This document shows, in pieces, positions 5,221-5,256 of a stretch of DNA of 5,256 nt. The notes beneath the pieces are model-generated. The model saw only the letters and a program-made list of their open reading frames with translations, did not search any database and had not been told where the DNA came from. This stretch comes from Chthoniobacterales bacterium. GTDB lineage: Bacteria > Verrucomicrobiota > Verrucomicrobiia > Chthoniobacterales > UBA10450. The DNA lies in contig JACCZQ010000247.1 of assembly GCA_013695905.1 (NCBI GenBank), positions 1-5,256 of the forward strand, read 5' to 3'. Made by a program: the position numbers and the translations under genes. Position 1 is the stretch's first letter; every line of letters starts with the position of its first letter.

Positions 5221-5256
5221 TAAAAACGGGGGGCGTGGCAAGATCTGTGGTTTCGG

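Noticed and set aside
5032..5241. 69-codon minus-strand open frame at the end of the window
   Set aside because: It is antisense to the hydrolase remnant. The + frame has clear homology to the intact gene, so the minus frame is a shadow.

Overview
All supported genes in this 5.26 kb window lie on the + strand. The sequence is GC-rich bacterial chromosome. The likely source is a soil or freshwater Verrucomicrobiota member or a relative. This is an inference from the exosortase-type PEP-CTERM protein, start sites without clear Shine-Dalgarno sequences, and abundant short palindromic intergenic repeats. I could not run a taxonomic search.

Layout. Positions 1-429 hold no gene I can support, only two short palindromes and a hairpin resembling a tRNA T-arm on the minus strand. 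Positions 430-1023 encode a PEP-CTERM surface/exported protein. It starts and ends in the same frame, but its middle lies in another frame, so it carries two compensating single-base frameshifts. Positions 1104-1664 encode an exported NlpC/P60-type cysteine peptidase. Two uncharacterised, probably helical proteins of about 230 residues follow (1741-2433 and 2539-3240), separated by a 60-bp imperfect hairpin. A 377-bp gap after them holds a terminator-like hairpin and a 169-bp palindromic element with long inverted arms. Then come a WalJ/YycJ-type metallo-beta-lactamase-fold hydrolase (3618-4490) and a GNAT acetyltransferase of the phosphinothricin/YncA type (4487-5008), which overlap by ATGA and are probably translationally coupled. 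The end of the acetyltransferase gene runs into a third copy of the palindrome arm. Immediately beyond is a 5'-truncated second copy of the hydrolase gene's 3' end (5038-5202), then a small hairpin.

The most striking feature is the last kilobase. A diverged direct repeat of the hydrolase 3' end flanks the acetyltransferase gene, and a mobile-looking palindrome arm sits about 5 bp from the truncation point. In the 108 bp compared, 20 bases differ and 15 of these are at third codon positions. The fragment therefore evolved as a working gene before it was cut. This looks like a fossil of duplication or recombination with a related strain. No complete defence, CRISPR or biosynthetic system is visible. 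The two adjacent unknown helical proteins are the best candidate for an undescribed functional pair.
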